This document shows positions 7,212 to 9,186 of a stretch of 9,186 nt of DNA, in pieces. Every line of letters starts with the position of its first letter. Positions within the stretch are counted from its first letter, which is position 1. Source of the stretch: CAYVTV01 sp964454295 (GTDB taxonomy: Bacteria; Bacteroidota; Bacteroidia; Bacteroidales; GCA-2748055); contig CAYVTV010000177.1 in the NCBI GenBank assembly GCA_964454295.1, positions 1 through 9,186 on the forward strand, written 5' to 3'. A model generated the notes under the pieces. It ran no database searches. It saw nothing but the letters and a program-made list of their open reading frames with translations, and was not told where the DNA came from. Position numbers and translations under genes: made by a program.

Positions 7212-7640
7212 ATGGCTAAAAAAGCACATAAACTAAATTATTCACCAGAGTATAATTTTAAGGTTCTTGGTATAATTTCAGATGAGAAAGATTATAAACT
7301 GATCTGGAATATTAATAATACATTAAAATGGCAACTCGACAGGAAGGAAGATTATACTTTTTATGATAAAAAGAACCAAAAGAACCTGCAGTTACCATTA
7401 TTTTCCTATACTAGTGATTGTACTTATGTCAGCTATAAGGTGCTTGCCAATAAGCATGAGAATCTTTCTTTTCCTGAAGAACTAAAAAACATTGATTACC
7501 TGTTGATCATTTACGATGAGTCGGGGACGGAAAACATCTCCCTGCTCATTGATAAACTTAAGAAAACAGATGGTGTCAGGGGAGTTTTTCAAATTGATCC
7601 ATCCGGTCTTAAAAACAGGGAATTTCTGATTCTGCATTAA
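7212..7640 (+). CDS. IPExxxVDY-family small protein, function unknown
   Basis: This 142-residue protein follows rnc after 23 nt, apparently in the same transcript. It has a basic N-terminus (MAKKAHKL), no signal peptide and no membrane segment. Its middle carries FPEELKNIDYLLII (87-100), which fits the motif naming the IPExxxVDY family of Bacteroidota, with Phe for Ile, Ile for Val and one extra residue between Glu and the IDY. The YxFKVLGI near the N-terminus and the C-terminal DGVRGVFQIDPSGLKNREFLI also agree with what I remember of that family. Position next to rnc is the usual setting; pyruvate kinase, which I recall as a common next gene, is absent. The biochemical role is not known. The TAA stop overlaps the stop of the convergent gene. 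Confidence 0.75.
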   Translation: MAKKAHKLNYSPEYNFKVLGIISDEKDYKLIWNINNTLKWQLDRKEDYTFYDKKNQKNLQLPLFSYTSDCTYVSYKVLANKHENLSFPEELKNIDYLLIIYDESGTENISLLIDKLKKTDGVRGVFQIDPSGLKNREFLILH

Positions 7641-8887
7641 AACAACCATCTTAAGAAGGGATATAATGTTGACCATACTGGTACATCCAGGTATGTCCGG
7701 TATCCGTTCCTGAATAAATAATCTATTCCGGGTAACTGACGGGGTATTGGGTGATAGATACGGTTATAAAAAGGCATGAATCTCAGTATTAAATCCATGA
7801 ACATGTCCAGAAACAATACCATTACAATGATGAGTACAATGATATGACTGGTATTGTCTAAAATAAATCCCGGATATACATAGGTCTGTGTAAGTAAAAC
7901 AAGGATCCAGATTATTAACTTCAGGATATTGAATGGTGTCAGAAGGAAAGATACTTTCGACCGCGTGGCTGTTGTAAGCAGAATAACTCCTGAGAGGAAG
8001 GAAGCTGCAAAACAGGCAATCAGGAATCTCCAGATATATGAAGGAAAAGGGATAAACAGAAATCCTGTAACCAGGGTTACTATTTTCAGGATGGAAATAA
8101 TGAAATGTACTATAAATGCTTTTTTGCTTCGTGGCACAAAAAGGTCTTTATATACCCGGCTATAGTGAGCATAATGCTGGCCGACCCCTTCGTTTTTCAT
8201 TTGAATGCCCCGTACCCTGAGCATTGTAAACCTGAAAGGTCTGCCCCTGCCTTTGTGCCCTTTACAATATGCGCAGTCTGTATTAACTTCAGCAAATTCA
8301 CCAAAATTAAAATAGTCAAGAATCTTCGAAAGTTTAATATCAGGTTTACCATGAATAAACCATTTTCTCGGGTTTCTCAGTATGTTATTCAGAAGAAGTG
8401 CGCCTGCGACCCAAAACAGAAGTAAGGCGAAAAAACTGTTATAACCTGATGTTAACAAATAATAAACTGGCCAGGAAACAAGCCATAGTCCAAGTAAAAA
8501 TCCAAGGACACTTCCGGCATATTTTAATATTATTATTATATCTTTCCATTCAGACTTTTCAAATAATTCCTGTTCTGCTTTAAGTTTTTCATACCTGATC
8601 TTTGCTCTTTTCCTTGCTTTTTCCTGTGCTTCTCTAATTACTTCTTCCCATGAATATGAATCTTCTTTTGGCTCACTGACAGCAGTAATATCAAACAGCC
8701 TTATTTGCTTCAGGTGTGTCAGAAGTATTTCGTATGCTTCACATAATTCCTGAAATTTTTGCTTGGCATCCGGATCATCATTCACATCCGGATGTAACTT
8801 CAAAGCCAATTGCCGGTAAGCTTTTTTAATAGTTTCTTCATCCGATCCGGGGGAAAGATGCAATATCCTGTAATAATTTTCAATCAT
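7637..8887 (-). CDS. J-domain protein with about six membrane segments
   Basis: The J domain occupies about 1-60: NYYRILHLSPGSDEETIKKAYRQLALKLHPD with the diagnostic HPD at 32-34, which stimulates the ATPase of DnaK-type Hsp70. A charged, probably helical linker (81-115, rich in E, K and R) follows. Hydrophobic segments are seen at about 117-145, 151-169, 257-280, 285-306, 318-336 and 346-370. Charge distribution fits J domain, the 170-256 loop and the C-tail all in the cytosol. The loop holds a CxxC (C205, C208) followed by a Lys/Arg/Gly stretch. The zinc-finger and C-terminal domains of DnaJ are absent, so this is a type III J protein. The ATG at 8887 directly precedes the J domain. I do not recognise the membrane part, and the client is unknown. 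It ends tail to tail with the IPExxxVDY gene. Confidence 0.85.
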   Translation of the reverse strand: MIENYYRILHLSPGSDEETIKKAYRQLALKLHPDVNDDPDAKQKFQELCEAYEILLTHLKQIRLFDITAVSEPKEDSYSWEEVIREAQEKARKRAKIRYEKLKAEQELFEKSEWKDIIIILKYAGSVLGFLLGLWLVSWPVYYLLTSGYNSFFALLLFWVAGALLLNNILRNPRKWFIHGKPDIKLSKILDYFNFGEFAEVNTDCAYCKGHKGRGRPFRFTMLRVRGIQMKNEGVGQHYAHYSRVYKDLFVPRSKKAFIVHFIISILKIVTLVTGFLFIPFPSYIWRFLIACFAASFLSGVILLTTATRSKVSFLLTPFNILKLIIWILVLLTQTYVYPGFILDNTSHIIVLIIVMVLFLDMFMDLILRFMPFYNRIYHPIPRQLPGIDYLFRNGYRTYLDVPVWSTLYPFLRWLF

Positions 8888-9028
8888 TTCGGAATAAAGG
8901 CAGGATCTTAAATATTAATTATTCTGCAAGCTAATTAATTTTTATTAACTAAACATACAATTCTCATCTGTCTCCATCCTTGAATGTTAAACTTTGTTAA
9001 AAGAGTATAATTAAGATATTTGATAACC

Positions 9029-9036
9029 TATCTTTG
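9029..9036 (+). promoter_or_regulatory. Candidate -7 element before the partial kinase gene
   Basis: TATCTTTG is an exact match to the Bacteroidota consensus TAnnTTTG, in the 156-bp divergent A/T-rich spacer 8888-9043. Transcription would begin only a few bases before ATG 9044. TTTG copies at 8993-8996 and 9019-9022 are not at the usual -33 distance, so support is limited. Confidence 0.3.
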
Positions 9037-9043
9037 TTTTACT

Positions 9044-9186
9044 ATGAGCAAAAAGCTTTTATGGTTTCTTGGTCTGGCTATGGGGATTGTAATGACAGGA
9101 CTCATACTGGTACAGATATACTGGATTACAAGCGCAATGAATATTAAGGAGCAGCAGTTTAACCAGCTGGTGAGCAATGCTTTAAG
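9044..9186 (+). CDS. Probable sensor histidine kinase, N-terminus only
   Basis: The frame is open to the window's right edge; 47 codons are seen. It starts with MSKKLLWFLGLAMG, a hydrophobic membrane segment at about 5-25, then QIYWITSAMNIKEQQFNQLV. A short Lys-rich head, a single transmembrane helix, a QxYWI stretch, and a KEQQFxxxV helix followed by an NAL is a pattern I associate with the N-termini of Bacteroidota two-component sensor kinases, where it leads into a periplasmic sensor region. No kinase motif is in view, so the assignment rests on this resemblance alone. It is divergent from the J-domain gene. Confidence 0.5.
   Translation, partial: MSKKLLWFLGLAMGIVMTGLILVQIYWITSAMNIKEQQFNQLVSNAL

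Noticed and set aside
8888..9043. Divergent spacer searched for a tRNA, small RNA or operator
   Set aside because: Only A/T-rich sequence with loose TTAATT-type repeats is present; apart from the single TAnnTTTG match nothing could be supported.

Overview
The window reads as chromosomal DNA from a member of the Bacteroidota, probably Bacteroidales-like. Three things suggest this: LeuRS has the long Bacteroidota form, acpP-fabF-rnc is followed by an IPExxxVDY-type small protein, and the starts lack clear Shine-Dalgarno sequences but sit behind A/T-rich leaders. No rRNA, tRNA, CRISPR array, phage gene or transposase gene is visible.

Layout, left to right. (1) Bases 1-2610 hold leuS, cut off at its 5' end. 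(2) Directly behind its stop lies a 150-bp imperfect palindrome built from nested ~21-bp units. (3) A membrane-anchored M23 peptidase of the MepM/Csd3 type follows (2825-4081). (4) It converges on purN (4168-4749, minus strand). Both genes end inside an inverted array of 7-bp GTGACNN units that supplies the TGA stop of each. (5) An A/T-rich 192-bp divergent spacer leads to the block acpP (4942-5178), fabF (5202-6452), rnc (6460-7188, probable TTG start) and an IPExxxVDY-family protein (7212-7640). Gaps are 7-23 nt, so this looks like one transcription unit. (6) A minus-strand gene for a J-domain protein with about six membrane segments (7637-8887) meets it end to end, the two stop codons sharing a TTAA. 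(7) Divergent from that, the first 47 codons of a probable sensor histidine kinase run off the right edge.

Functionally this is mostly housekeeping: leucyl-tRNA charging, purine synthesis, fatty-acid elongation (ACP plus KAS II) with dsRNA processing attached, and cell-wall remodelling. I do not see an unmistakable new defence or mobile system. The most unusual structures are the two gene-end repeats. In particular, the heptamer array has a unit length not divisible by 3 and a TGA in every unit, so it closes all three frames in each incoming direction. Other points are an Asp in place of a zinc-ligand His in the M23 peptidase, an Asn in place of a metal-ligand Asp in RNase III, a probable extra segment in LeuRS, and the multi-pass J-domain protein.
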